Positions 47,801-57,649 of a DNA stretch of 64,000 nucleotides are shown one piece after another. A model generated the notes under the pieces. It made no database searches. It was not told where the DNA came from and saw only the letters and a program-made list of their open reading frames with translations. How positions within the stretch are numbered: the first letter of the stretch is position 1; the number at the start of each line of letters is the position of its first letter. The position numbers and the translations under genes were made by a program. Source of the stretch: Amoebophrya sp. A120 (taxonomy: Eukaryota > Sar > Dinophyceae > Syndiniales > Amoebophryaceae); NCBI GenBank assembly GCA_905178155.1, contig CAJINV010000005.1, forward strand, positions 2,950,456 through 3,014,455, in the 5' to 3' direction.

Positions 47801-49896
47801 TGCTCCAATCAGCATGATAGTGCTAGATCTGTGATGCTGCTGAACTACCTCTGAAACAGTACTACACTCCGAGTTCAGATTTGTCATGCAAAACAGTCAA
47901 AACTTGTGGACTTGTCCAGCCGATTTTTCCCCATCTTGACTCTGGGGCGGTGGGGACGTTTTTCCATAGGATATGCGTTTGGCGTTGCTCACGTCCCGTG
48001 TCTACGAGCGCACCGAGCACCCGGTGCTACCGGTTGACCCAGAAACGGGTCGAAGTAAACACCTTCTCCCGATGCTGATGCGCAACAGCTTGTTCGGGGG
48101 GGAGCTGGACCTGTTCAGTGATGGGAACAATTCAACCACATCCGGCTCGACCCCCTCGTCGAACAAAAGCGGATCGGGGTTCGAACCGAGACCCAATCTC
48201 TTACTGGAGCAGACGGCCGAGATCAAGTGCAACCTCGACGTGGGGCTCGTGCCCAACCTGCTGCGCCAGAAGCATTTGAGCGAACAGTACCTGCGGAACT
48301 TAAGTGGCTATTTGGCGGCCGACGACATGGGCAAGCAGGAGGTGTATGACCAACCGCCACCGGCCGCGGGCGCAAACTTGGGAAATTTCTCCTGCCAGTT
48401 CCGCATTCTGGCGTACCGGGAATTGACCCACCTGTGTCGCTCGCGCGGGATGCTGCTGGCGCGACTGCTGATTCCGGCGATTCAAATCTTTTTCTACGGG
48501 ATCATCTTTTTCCTGGCCGGCCGGCAGCTGCTGTCCGGGTCCGTGACCGGGTTTCCCGGGCTGGAGTGGCTCGGGGTGGCCCGAGAAGATAACATAACCG
48601 GGAATAATAAACTCGAGACGGAGCAGCAGTGGAACAAAAAGTTGATGGAAGTGTTCGGCGCCACGGGGCAGCCGTTCTACACGTTGACCACGCAGTCGGC
48701 CGGGCAGTTGATCCTGACCATTCCGCGAGAGCGGGTGCTGTTTCTGCGGGAATACTCGTCCGGGATGTACAGCATCACGACCTACCTGTTGGCGAAGCTC
48801 AGCGTGGAGCTGCTGGTGATTTTCGCCCAGTCGGTGCTTCTGCTTCTCCTGCAGTGGATCCTGGTCGGGTTCGCCGCCGAACTGATTCCCGCGTTTTTCG
48901 GCCTGCTCCTCATGAACTCGCTGGCGTCCGGGTCTTTAGGGATGTTCATTTCCTGCCTGGTTGCCGACTACGGGTATCCTGGGTAAAAACGTACCCACAC
49001 CAGAGTGTTAATGCAGATTTGCAAAAACAGGAAGACTTGTAATGCGCATCACATGAGAGCCATTTCCAATCGTGTTTTGGAATTTGTGATGCTGTGAACA
49101 GGATGAGCCGATGAATCTGTGATGCGGCTGCACTGGCTAACCTGCACTACACTGCAAAGTGCAACTTGTCAGGCGTGACTCACAAAACTCCTAGGTTTGT
49201 TGCAAAATCCCCATCCTGGCTCTGGTGTGGGTACGTTTTTCCTCAGGATAACGGGGAGGTTGCTCTCTACATCCAGCCCATTTTTTTCCTCACGCTCAGC
49301 TCCGCGTTGTCCGGCAATTTTCGGCCCATCACGGAGATTCCCTGGGCGCTGCGGTTATGCATTGCAAATATGTCTGGGTCTGGAAGGATGCAACGTTTGT
49401 CATGCACATTTCGCATGACTCCTGGTCCTGACGTCTGTGATGCATGCCCTAGCATCACAGATTTCGCGAGGGCTACTTCATGCCTATACCGCATGAGAAA
49501 CGCCCTCTCGGCGTGGCAAAAATTGGACCCGTTTTGCTGTTCATGCAATACAGATTTTTGTAGTATTCACATGCAGCATCACAAGTTACATGCCTCCAGA
49601 CATCCAGGTATATTTGCACTGGATAGCAGTGGACGGGGTACATTTTCCCCACGGCGTTCATGACGAAGACGCTGGATTTCTTACTCTATCAAAACGTGGA
49701 AAACCAGCTGTGGCCGGGCGAAGTGAGTGACCAAGCCCGGGACGTGCTGATCGCGGCTCGGGACAAGAGATTCGAAAAAAGGGCGCTGTCCAGCGAGATT
49801 TTGCTCACGAACTTTTTCGGGCTGGCGGCACTCTTTGTTGGCTACCGGGTGCTGGCGGGGATCGTTCTCCGGGTAAACAGCAGGACGATGTACTGA
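44818..49896 (+). CDS. ABCG-family half-transporter, 1016 aa, nine exons
   Basis: Exons are 44818-45650, 45822-45895, 46153-46378, 46569-46606, 46824-47050, 47391-47681, 47979-48974, 49256-49355 and 49631-49896; they sum to 1017 codons. All eight introns are introner elements. The nucleotide-binding domain comes first, as in ABCG: Walker A GPSGAGKST (about 104-112), Q-loop GYVMQQEALM (about 267-276), signature LSGGQKKR (338-345), Walker B IVFLDEPSTGLDS (358-370) and H-loop TVHQ (His396). Membrane helices follow in exons 7-9, with the ABCG-typical FLREYSSGMYSITTYLLAKL segment. A Ser/Thr/Asp/Glu-rich insertion of about 110 residues separates Walker A from the Q-loop, which is unusual. It should act as a homo- or heterodimer exporting lipids or hydrophobic compounds. 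The substrate is unknown. The neighbouring ABCG gene is a likely tandem paralogue. Confidence 0.92.
45651..45816. mobile_element. Introner element, family D (166 bp)
   Basis: The ends are TATCATGCAGAAACAAGCAG and the complement of TATCGCACAGAAAAAAGTAG. Flanking pentamers GAGAT (45646-45650) and GAGAC (45817-45821) differ at one base. It is intron 1 of the first ABCG gene, just after the Q-loop. Confidence 0.88.
45896..46147. mobile_element. Introner element, family A (252 bp)
   Basis: Perfect duplication TGCGG (45891-45895 and 46148-46152). Family A ends, with a variant left end TATCAAATGCAAAAGTGTCT. Excision gives P-N-A-V-K-R-S. The interior is closely similar to the elements at 16333, 36554 and 52352. 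Confidence 0.94.
46379..46563. mobile_element. Introner element, short family A variant (185 bp)
   Basis: The ends are TATCAAATGCAAATATGTCT and complement, with perfect duplication TTCTC (46374-46378 and 46564-46568). It lies shortly after Walker B in the first ABCG gene; excision gives R-L-F-S-H-L-R. Confidence 0.94.
46607..46818. mobile_element. Introner element, family E (212 bp)
   Basis: The ends are TATCGTGAGAAAAAAATGTT and the complement of TATCGCAAGAAAAAAGTGTT. Perfect duplication GATCG (46602-46606 and 46819-46823). It sits inside the strand before the H-loop; excision gives N-A-I-V-V-C-T-V-H-Q. Confidence 0.93.
47051..47390. mobile_element. Degenerate family B introner now usable as a GT-AG intron (340 bp)
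   Basis: It contains the family B inverted ends (TATCCTGAGTAAAAAC at 47055 and GTTTTTACTCAGGA near 47380), but the terminal GATA is changed and no duplication can be found. Canonical borders work instead: GAC|GTTTTATCC and TTTTTACTCAG|GA, phase 0, giving E-D-G-K-T-K. Most of the interior differs from other family B copies. Confidence 0.75.
47682..47973. mobile_element. Introner element, family F (292 bp)
   Basis: The ends are TATCGTGTTTAAAAAATTCG and the complement of TATCCTATGGAAAAACGTCC, both followed by a CCCCA-rich block. Perfect duplication TGCGT (47677-47681 and 47974-47978). Excision gives T-A-M-R-L-A-L-L in the first ABCG gene. Confidence 0.92.
48975..49250. mobile_element. Introner element, family B (276 bp)
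   Basis: The ends are TATCCTGGGTAAAAACGTAC and complement; perfect duplication ACGGG (48970-48974 and 49251-49255). It splits a transmembrane segment of the first ABCG gene; excision gives A-D-Y-G-E-V-A-L. Confidence 0.94.
49356..49625. mobile_element. Introner element, diverged family A (270 bp)
   Basis: The left end TATGCATTGCAAATATGTCT pairs with a right end whose complement is TATCCAGTGCAAATATAC. Flanking pentamers GCGGT and GCAGT differ at one base. It is the last intron of the first ABCG gene and joins W-A-L-R (or Q) to W-T-G-Y-I-F. Confidence 0.9.
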
Positions 49897-50914
49897 ACCA
49901 TCGGAAAGATGAGCAGGACCGCACTAGAATCGAATGGAAGTAGAGGAAACGATCGTGTCCGAGCCTGGCGTGCTCCGCTTTCTCCTGTGTGTAGTGTTTC
50001 GTAGTACATGCAAAATATTGTCATTGAAAAGAGTATGAGTAAGTGCTAGTAGCGTATATTACAACATCAGAAGTACTTCGAGTTGTAGAGTGAATATCTT
50101 ACCGATGAACTGCGAAACGCAACAAAAATGAGTACCTGCGAAACGCAAAAACACTGAAAATTAGTGACCGCAGCTGTTGCTGCGCGCACAGAAGGAGAGT
50201 CGACCAGAAGTACGCAATGAATGGACGAACAAGCGAGGATAATATGTAGATTTTGCATTCTTCGATTCACGTCGTGCACACGACGGCAGTTTCCCGTGAG
50301 GCGCCACAACCTTTTCTCTTCTTACGGGCGGACCGCAGATGAAGTTCCGGTGGCGAGGATTTGTTGCGCCGATCTTCACCACAGGATCGACTCCAACACT
50401 TTCAGATGCGGAAATGTACTTTAAGTACCACAATGATCAATGTGCCGAAGAGGATCTGATAAGGAGGATCTGTCTACCTGCAACGCTCGTGGTTTGCCAT
50501 GCCATCATCGGACCTTGCTCAGCGGGAAGAAAAACGCGCATGCGAAAAAGAGTCTCGGTTCTGATCTCGCACCTTTGAGACCTGCTCAGCAAAGGCGGAA
50601 TTTCGGTGTCCACAAGATGTTGGTCTGTTGAGAAGAGGATCGAAGACAAGTGGGTCATCTGTGATTTCTGAAGGTTCTGAATCGATTACTTACTTTTTAA
50701 ACTAACATCTAGTACAGAGCAAAAATCCGTATACCAGCTTTGATGCGCTCGCATTTCAACAGGTCAAGTTTGTTATTTTCTAGCGTTTTTTTATTTTTCT
50801 CTTTGTCTTCCACGGCGCAAACGCGACACTTTCTATTGATCGATGAACTGGTTCGATATTCAGGATATTACAGTCGCATAGACCGCGTCGGCCCCACCGC
50901 CGACGCACATCACT
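49897..50914. other. Spacer between the two ABCG genes
   Basis: About 1 kb on the plus-strand side between stop and start of tandem paralogues. Only short ORFs without features are present. The region just before 50915 should include the second gene's promoter and 5' UTR. Confidence 0.5.
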
Positions 50915-53900
50915 ATGGAGGGCGGCACGCTGTCCTATCCGGATGGCGGGGACCACCCGAAATATTTCATTAACAAGTGCGCCGAAGAGCAGGCCGAGGT
51001 GGATGCAAAGCATTGCGAGGAAGAACGGGTCCAAACGCTCGAGCTGCTCACCCGGCGCAACCGCAGCAGCTCTTTGCGCGGGGTTTCTCTCGCATTAAGC
51101 ACGGCGACTGCGGCGCAAAAGGGAGAAACTGCGGGGCCGCGAGGAGGACTTCTACCGGGCGGCAATATTGCACCGGCGCAGCAGCAGCAGGACGTCACTA
51201 CACGAAGGAAAACGCCACATCAATCGCCCAGGACTGCTAGTCCGCCGCAGAGCAATCTTTTCGACATAGATCAAGACGATGGTGCTGTCGACCGATTGGA
51301 AAGTTTACGCAGGATCAGCGACGACTTGGTTCACCTCACGGGAGGAGCAGATGATGAACACGTCGGCGACCAGCTGCCGTTAATATTGCCTCCCCTTGCC
51401 ATCGGGGACGAGGAAAGCGAAGACTCGGCTCTGCTTCGCTGGCTATGAAATGCAAAAGCATCGTACTAGTATAAATCGCATGACAAATTCCCTCAGCATG
51501 AAAAATGGAATTTGTAATGCGGATTTAGGTTAAGATGGAGATTTGTAATGCATGATTGCGATTACTACGAGTGCGATACTTTTGCACAGGATACTGGCAC
51601 CGGGCGAACAAATTGATGTTCGAATTTCGCAACATCTCCTTCGAAGCAGCTATCACGATGAAAAATCCCCCCTCCCCAAATCAAAACGAAGTTTCTGATG
51701 CTGGATTTGCGTACACAAATCAGGTTTGTCTTGCTGGCGAGGATTTCAGGCCCATATGAAGCCTGAGTAGATAGGTTTTGGCCTAGGCGCTTAGCATGAC
51801 AGACGTCTACGCTGTAGCTAAAACAGCATGACAAACCGGCTGTAGAATGCGGCGGAGCTTGTGGAGTTGCCTTCGTGCAACACAGAGACGATTTGTGGTC
51901 ACAAATCAGCAACGCAAATTTTCGAAAACGTGCCTTGTCAACATGGGGAGGGGGGATTTTTCCTCTCAATAGCAGCTGGCTCATCATCTTCCTCCGGAAA
52001 GAAAACGTCAACGGCTGCAACCGGGATATCAAATGTAAAAATGTCTGGGTCTGGAAGAATCCAAGATTTGTGATGCAGGTTTTCCATGACCCATGAGGTC
52101 TGAAATGCGAGACCCAGCATGACAGATTTTTTGAGGTCTCGATCATGCCTTTCCTGCATGAGAAACTCCCTCTCAACTTGGTCAAAAGCGGACAGCTTTT
52201 GGCACTCACGCAACACAGATTTTTGCATCATTTAGATTTAGCATGACAAGTTCTAATCTTCCAGACCCAGACATTTTTGCAATCCATACGGGAACCGGAA
52301 AAGCAAAAAGCCGAAGAAACTCATCCTCGACAATTGCTTCGGGTGTTTCCGTATCAAATGTAAAAATGTCTGGGTCTGGAAACTTGTGATGCTGGGTGGC
52401 GTATCATGAGGAAGCCATAAGTGCTGGCTCAGCATGACAAGTTTCTGAGCTTCTAGGTGTTGCCTATTCTGCATGACAAACTGCGTTTTTGCATGACAGG
52501 AAATTGGGGCTCTTGGGTAACCTGCATGACAGGTTTAAGAGTCATGCCAGAGAAGCATGACAAGTCGCGCATTCTTCCAGACCCAGACATTTTTACACTT
52601 GATATTCCGGCCCGGCGAGGTGACCGCGTTGATCGGACCGTCGGGCGCGGGGAAGTCCAGTTTGATGAACCTGCTCGCCGTATGCCCAGTGAAAACTACG
52701 CTCCCGCCCCAGCAGATTTGTGATCTTGTGCAGATTATTCGCTGTATTTATTCTTGCGCGAATATAATTTGTATTGCGCCTGCTCGTCTCTATGAGATCG
52801 AGATGCATGATCGTGGCCGTGAAGTAGATTTGTGGCATTTGTAAAATACTGTATTAACAGGCGTTGCCGAAATTGTGAAGATGCGGATATCGTTTCTAAT
52901 CACTACAACTAAGACCGAAGTGGTCGTGCATGCGTCAGCACTTCTACTCTAGACTTCTGGATTTTTCATTTCTGTAGCAAGATGACTAGGTGCTGGTGGG
53001 GACGCTTTTCCTGAGGATACGCCGCGCGGGTAAAGGGGTTGGAAAAGCTCAGGAAAAACGCGGTTCGGTACGGCGAGCGCGGGGTCACCGGTCCGGAACT
53101 GCAGGACTCGGTGGCGTACGTCCTGCAAGACGACGTTTTCTTTCCGCACCAGACGGTGCGGGAAACTTTGGATTTCTACGCCCGGCTCCGCCTGCCCCCC
53201 TCCACCAGCTACGAGCAGAGACGGGAGAACGTGGAGGAGGTGTTGCGAACCTTGCAGTTGTCCCACATCGCGGATCAACTGGTCGGGGACCAGAGCCTGA
53301 AAACCATCTCCGGCGGGGAGCGGAAGCGCGTGGCCGTCGGGTGCGAGCTGATCCGGCGCCCGACGGTGCTGATGCTGGATGAGCCGACGAGCGGGCTGGA
53401 TTCGTTGTCCGCGTTGAAACTGCTGGTGTACCTGAAAGAGATCGCGGTGGCGCAGCACGCGATCATCGTCTGTACCCTTCATCAGCCGGAGGCGCAGGTT
53501 TGGGACCAGGTGGACCGGGTGCTGTGCATGCGGGAAGGCCGAGTCTTGTTCCAGGGCTGGACGCGGGAGACCAGCGGGCTCGATCGGGGTCTCAGTCCGG
53601 CGGGGCGGGAAGATGAGACCGCTAAAGAACTTGCAAGTAGCCCGAATACAACGAGTGGTCAAAATGGAAGTAGTAGTCCTACAAGGACTTCGAGACGAGT
53701 AGCAGCTCTGGGACGAGCTATCATAGAAGTAGACACAGGAGCGCCGGGAATAAGTCCTGCGCCGTTTGGACGAGATAATCCATCTCCCACCAGTGGATCG
53801 CGCGGGCACACCAGCTCCGGTAGTGCAAAAAAGGATCTCAGCGTCATATGCAACTTCCTGCAGACGATCGGGCATCCAATGCCAGCTGGCTACGGCTGCA

Positions 53901-56831
53901 GCGATTGGCTGGTTTATTTGGCACAGACAGTGAGCGATGCGGAGGCGGATTTCATTTGCGAGCAGACAGCGGCCGTGTTCGAAATTAGCTTCCCACCTGT
54001 AGATGAGGAGGAGGCGGGGATACCTTTGATTCCTCCACCCGATGACGGCGACGTTGCTGCCTTGAGTTCTCCGGAGCAGAGCCTCCACGGGCGCAAGAGT
54101 GCGGCGTCCGGGAGCACTAGTGCTTTTCGCGGCTCGCCTGTGAATGATTCGTCTGAGAAGGACTGGAAGATCAGCGTCACCAGCGGGCAGCCAAGAGTCT
54201 CCTCAGACCAGAACAACCGACACATCGAGACGACCCCGCAGTCTGTGCCTAGCAGTTACCCGGCTAGAGGCAGCAACGACGCGCTCCCAGGTGGAGCCAG
54301 GGGCTCCAATGTGCTGCACCTCCCACGACCGCGTTTTAACACGATAAAATCAGAAATTCACCACCCGACCGGGTCTCGATTGGTGCGAGCGCAGTCGACA
54401 CTGTCGCAGGTGGAGTTGCAGCCAGTTAGGAATTTGATAAGAGCGGTAAGCTTGATCAAGGACAACAGGAAAGTTGGCTGCCCGTTGACCGCGCTGCAGC
54501 GGGCGCACGCACAAAGACCGCGAAATCGAAGGACGGGGTATAATCTCCACCATGAACAAGAGGTCTATCCGCGGGGACAAGGAGACACTAGCAGCCCAGA
54601 GACCGATGAAGCAGATGAGAGTTCGAGTACCCATCTTCTGGCTGCGGTAAGACATGAAGGGTCTTCGGAGCTAAATGGGCACCGTGGGCAAGAAGAAGAC
54701 AAATCCTATGTGCGCAAATCCCTGCCCCCGTTCTTCACAAATCAGTTTCCCGCGCTGCTTGCGCGCATCCTCCGGGAGGATTGGCGGCGAAAAACCCCGA
54801 TGCTGATGCGGTTTCTTTCCCCGGCGGTGCAAACGGCCATTATGGGCGCGGTGTTTTGGCAGATGGGCACGGACTTGTACAACGGCAGAACCGTAACGGG
54901 AGAGCAATTGCAAACAGAAGCAGACTTCGCGTCCGCGATCGTGAATTTGAACGGCGCGACGTTGAACACCTACACGGTGCTGCTCTTCACGGCCGCGGGC
55001 CAACAGGTGAGTTCTTTGGGCCGGGAACGGCCAATGTTCTTGCGGGAGTACACCAGCGGGATGTATTCTCTGTGGACCTACTTGCTGGTGCGGATGATCG
55101 CGGAAATTGTCGTGATGGTATAATAGTCTTGATTTGCCCACCAACCTCACGTGAAAAAAATCGATTTTCATAAACTTAAGTCCGCTCGGGGGGAGGAGGT
55201 TTTGCGTTCTAACGCAGATGTTGTTGTCCACAGGCGCGGGGGTCAGCTATTCTTGATGTGCTGTACAACGACATCGCTAGGTGTTAAACAGGAACATTTT
55301 TGTAAACAAATGAGCGGGACGAGCTGGGGCAACAAGCGTAAGTCTAAAATGTACACAGGACGAGCAGTCATCCAAGAACTACTTAATATAATTGCGTGCA
55401 ACTACACAAATTCACTTTCATTATCACAGCCACTCCAAGTCGGCCTGATCTACATCATCCTCTACTTCACGCTGGGTCTCTATGGAAGCGTCAGAATCGA
55501 AATCGACAAAGTCGAAAAATTTGTAATGCATAAGATCGATACCAGTTGGACCCAGGTCCTATAGTCGGCGCATGACAAATTTTCCCCGCGCCGGAAGCGA
55601 GTTTGTCATGCTGTTTAGGGCAAAAGAGCTCCCTGCTGTCATGCTAGTCAGCAGCCCAACACTTGACCCTTGCCAGGACTAGAATCCGCCTCCCTTGCAT
55701 CCTCTGCAATAGAGTCGCTTTTTGTGTGGCATTTTATGCATTACAGATAATTTCGACTTTGTCAATTTCGATTCTGACACTTCCATAGTCTCGGCGCACA
55801 CACCGCCCCCTGGTGGATCATGCTGTCCATGTTCCTGATATCATTTGTAAAAACGTCCCCACCCCAGAGTTGCAATGCAAATCTGCATGCTGAAAACGTT
55901 TCTCATGCGGAGACACATGAGAAGCAGCCTCTAGTCGTGTTTTTGGATTTGTGGTGCTAGAATCAGCATGATGTGCTAGATCTGTGATGCTGCTGAACAA
56001 GCCAAACATGATTACACTACGAGGCCAAACTTGTCATGCGCAACAGCAAAAGCTGACAGATTTGTCTAGCAGATTTTCTACCTTGACTCTGGTGTGGGGA
56101 CGTTTTTACTCAGGATACCTGACCGGTCTTGCCGGCGGCTCCATCGGCCTCTTCCTCGCCTCCGCGACGGCCAACCTGCCCGGAACCGCGATCGTTTGGG
56201 CGCCGTTTGTGCTCACGACGATCCCCAACAGTTTTGCCAATCCGTTTCGCCCCATCTCGCAGATTCCGAAATTCATATCCTGGCTGCAGTGGCTCGTACC
56301 GATCCGCTTCGCGTATAACCTCCAGGGGTGGTTTTTGTTCTCCGAGCTGGGCAAGGATCTAAAATTCGCGGCAACGGATCCAGCCCGGTATCCGATGCAA
56401 ATATGTCTGGGGCTGGAAGGATGCAACTTGTCACGCTAGTGCCTTCGGACTGTAAGTACATAAAATCTGTCTTGCATGCGAACTGCAAAAGAGATCCAGT
56501 TTTTGCTACGCGGAGAGGGCATTTTTCGTCCGGTATGGGCATATCGGAAAGCCCTCGCAGAATCTGGGATGCTAAAGGGCATGCAACACAGACATTATGA
56601 GCCGTGGGTAATATGCATGACAAGCCTGGCACTCATCCAGACCACCCAGACATACTTGCAATGCATACGCGGGCCGACATCGCGATTGCGGCGAGAGACT
56701 CCTTCTTCGAAAGTGAGTCCACTGTGTCGGATATCGGATTGTATCTAGGCGCGATTGTGGCCTTGCTGTTTGGCTTTCGGTTGTTCGCGGGCTCTTTTCT
56801 GCTGTGCAACAGCCAGAAAATGACGAGGTGA
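50915..56831 (+). CDS. ABCG-family half-transporter, 1124 aa, ten exons
   Basis: Exons are 50915-51443, 51599-51650, 51977-52026, 52294-52351, 52610-52680, 53025-55117, 55430-55480, 55793-55838, 56123-56388 and 56673-56831 (3375 nt, all in phase). Eight introns are introners; 55118-55429 is GT-AG. ABCG order is seen: Walker A GPSGAGKSS (239-247), Q-loop YVLQDD (285-290), signature ISGGERKR (348-355), Walker B VLMLDEPTSGLDS (368-380) and H-loop TLHQ (His406). A long Ser/Arg-rich linker (about 430-870) precedes the membrane domain, which includes FLREYTSGMYSLWTYLLVRM and PWWIMLSMFL. The linker is much longer than in animal or plant ABCG half-transporters. Substrate unknown; it might pair with the upstream ABCG product. 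Start is the first Met of the open frame. Confidence 0.92.
51444..51593. mobile_element. Introner element, family G (150 bp)
   Basis: The ends are TATGAAATGCAAAAGCATCG and the complement of TATCCTGTGCAAAAGTATCG. Perfect duplication CTGGC (51439-51443 and 51594-51598). It is the shortest introner in the window; excision gives L-R-W-H-R-A-N. Confidence 0.9.
51651..51971. mobile_element. Introner element, family C (321 bp)
   Basis: The ends contain GAAAAATCCCCCCTCCCC and complement; perfect duplication GCAGC (51646-51650 and 51972-51976). It has the same length as the family C copy at 2745. Excision gives F-E-A-A-G-S-S-S in the second ABCG gene. Confidence 0.93.
52027..52288. mobile_element. 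Introner element, family A (262 bp)
   Basis: The left end is TATCAAATGTAAAAATGTCT; the right end is altered to GCAATCCATA. Perfect duplication CGGGA (52022-52026 and 52289-52293). Excision gives A-A-T-G-N-R-K-S. The interior is the reverse complement of that of the eL8 introner at 58701. Confidence 0.93.
52352..52604. mobile_element. Introner element, family A (253 bp)
   Basis: Perfect duplication TTCCG (52347-52351 and 52605-52609); standard family A ends. It interrupts the strand just before Walker A: excision gives F-G-C-F-R-P-G-E-V-T. Confidence 0.95.
52681..53019. mobile_element. Introner element, family F-like (339 bp)
   Basis: The ends are TATGCCCAGTGAAAACTACG and the complement of TATCCTCAGGAAAAGCGTCC. 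Perfect duplication CGCCG (52676-52680 and 53020-53024). It interrupts the helix directly after Walker A; excision gives N-L-L-A-A-R-V-K. Confidence 0.9.
55481..55787. mobile_element. Introner element, family H (307 bp)
   Basis: Long inverted ends starting TATGGAAGCGTCAGAATCGA, matching for about 40 bp. Perfect duplication GTCTC (55476-55480 and 55788-55792). It splits a membrane segment; excision gives T-L-G-L-G-A-H-T-A. Confidence 0.93.
55839..56117. mobile_element. Introner element, family F (279 bp)
   Basis: The left end is TATCATTTGTAAAAACGTCC; the right end is the complement of TATCCTGAGTAAAAACGTCC. Perfect duplication CCTGA (55834-55838 and 56118-56122). Excision gives S-M-F-L-T-G-L-A-G-G. 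The two ends look like a chimera of family A-like and B-like termini. Confidence 0.93.
56389..56667. mobile_element. Introner element, diverged family A (279 bp)
   Basis: The left end is TATCCGATGCAAATATGTCT; the right end is the complement of TATGCATTGCAAGTATGTCT. Flanking pentamers CCCGG and CGCGG differ at one base. It is the last intron of the second ABCG gene and joins D-P-A-R to A-D-I-A. Confidence 0.9.
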
Positions 56832-57649
56832 AGAAGGTTTTTGGAGTCGAAGCGGAAGGTTTTGCGGATTTTGAATAAAACTCCTGCAGTTTGGTTTGCA
56901 CGACACTGTAATTTTTTTTGTGATCAGCTTGACGAGCGTACTGTTTAGAATCTCGTGAAGGGGAAATCGAGTAAAGGAGAAACAAGAAAAGGCGTGACTG
57001 TCTGAAGTGCCTTGAACTTCTAACACCATGCGCAGGAGTTAGAAGAAAAAAAGAGAGTCCGAGGAGCTGACAGCTGTAGCTTTAAATTTGTTCAGTGTGA
57101 TCCTCCACCCGTGATATTTAGATACCCTTGGTCCGCAGGCACAGTAGAGATGAACGATCTTCAAATTCCCAGTTCACTTCTAAAGATCTGGCTCTCGATC
57201 GTGCAAAATTCCAGTTCAGTTTTAAAGATCTGACAACTGCAGTGCTATACGGCGAAAGCACCCTGATCGATGCCAAGAGATCTTCCGCGTTCTAAATCGG
57301 AAAGCGCGAGGATCTGTCGTTGGTGCAAGGTAACATTCCAAAGCCAAACGATCTAGATCACGAGGATCCGCGGACGATCTGTAAAAATATCCACGTTGAT
57401 GGAGATGTAAATATGGTCAAGTGGAAGATCATGTTGCTGTCTTTATGTTCTCGCAAACTACCATAGATTCATGATCTAAGGACGCACTGCAATTGGAAAC
57501 AAAGGTCACCAAAACTTCGAAACACTCTTCAAAACTCCTTCACAATCACGCGCAAAACACAGGGACCCTTTGAATCGGATTTTCTTCCTGATTCAAACAC
57601 TCTACACGGGACGTGATTTAGGTTTTATCTCCACACAAAAAAACACAAG
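56832..57649. promoter_or_regulatory. Upstream region of eL8 gene, rich in GATC/AGATCT
   Basis: In about 350 bp (57140-57480) the tetramer GATC occurs about 13 times, several as AGATCT or CGATCT. Two related blocks, TTCCCAGTTCACTTCTAAAG and TTCCAGTTCAGTTTTAAAG, each lead into AGATCTG. The clustering ahead of a highly expressed ribosomal protein gene suggests a regulatory or methylation-sensitive region, but this is inference. No TATA-like or leader sequence is clear. Confidence 0.35.

Noticed and set aside
54671-55231. 186-aa minus-strand ORF opposite ABCG membrane domain
   Set aside because: Antisense shadow of a well-supported coding exon.
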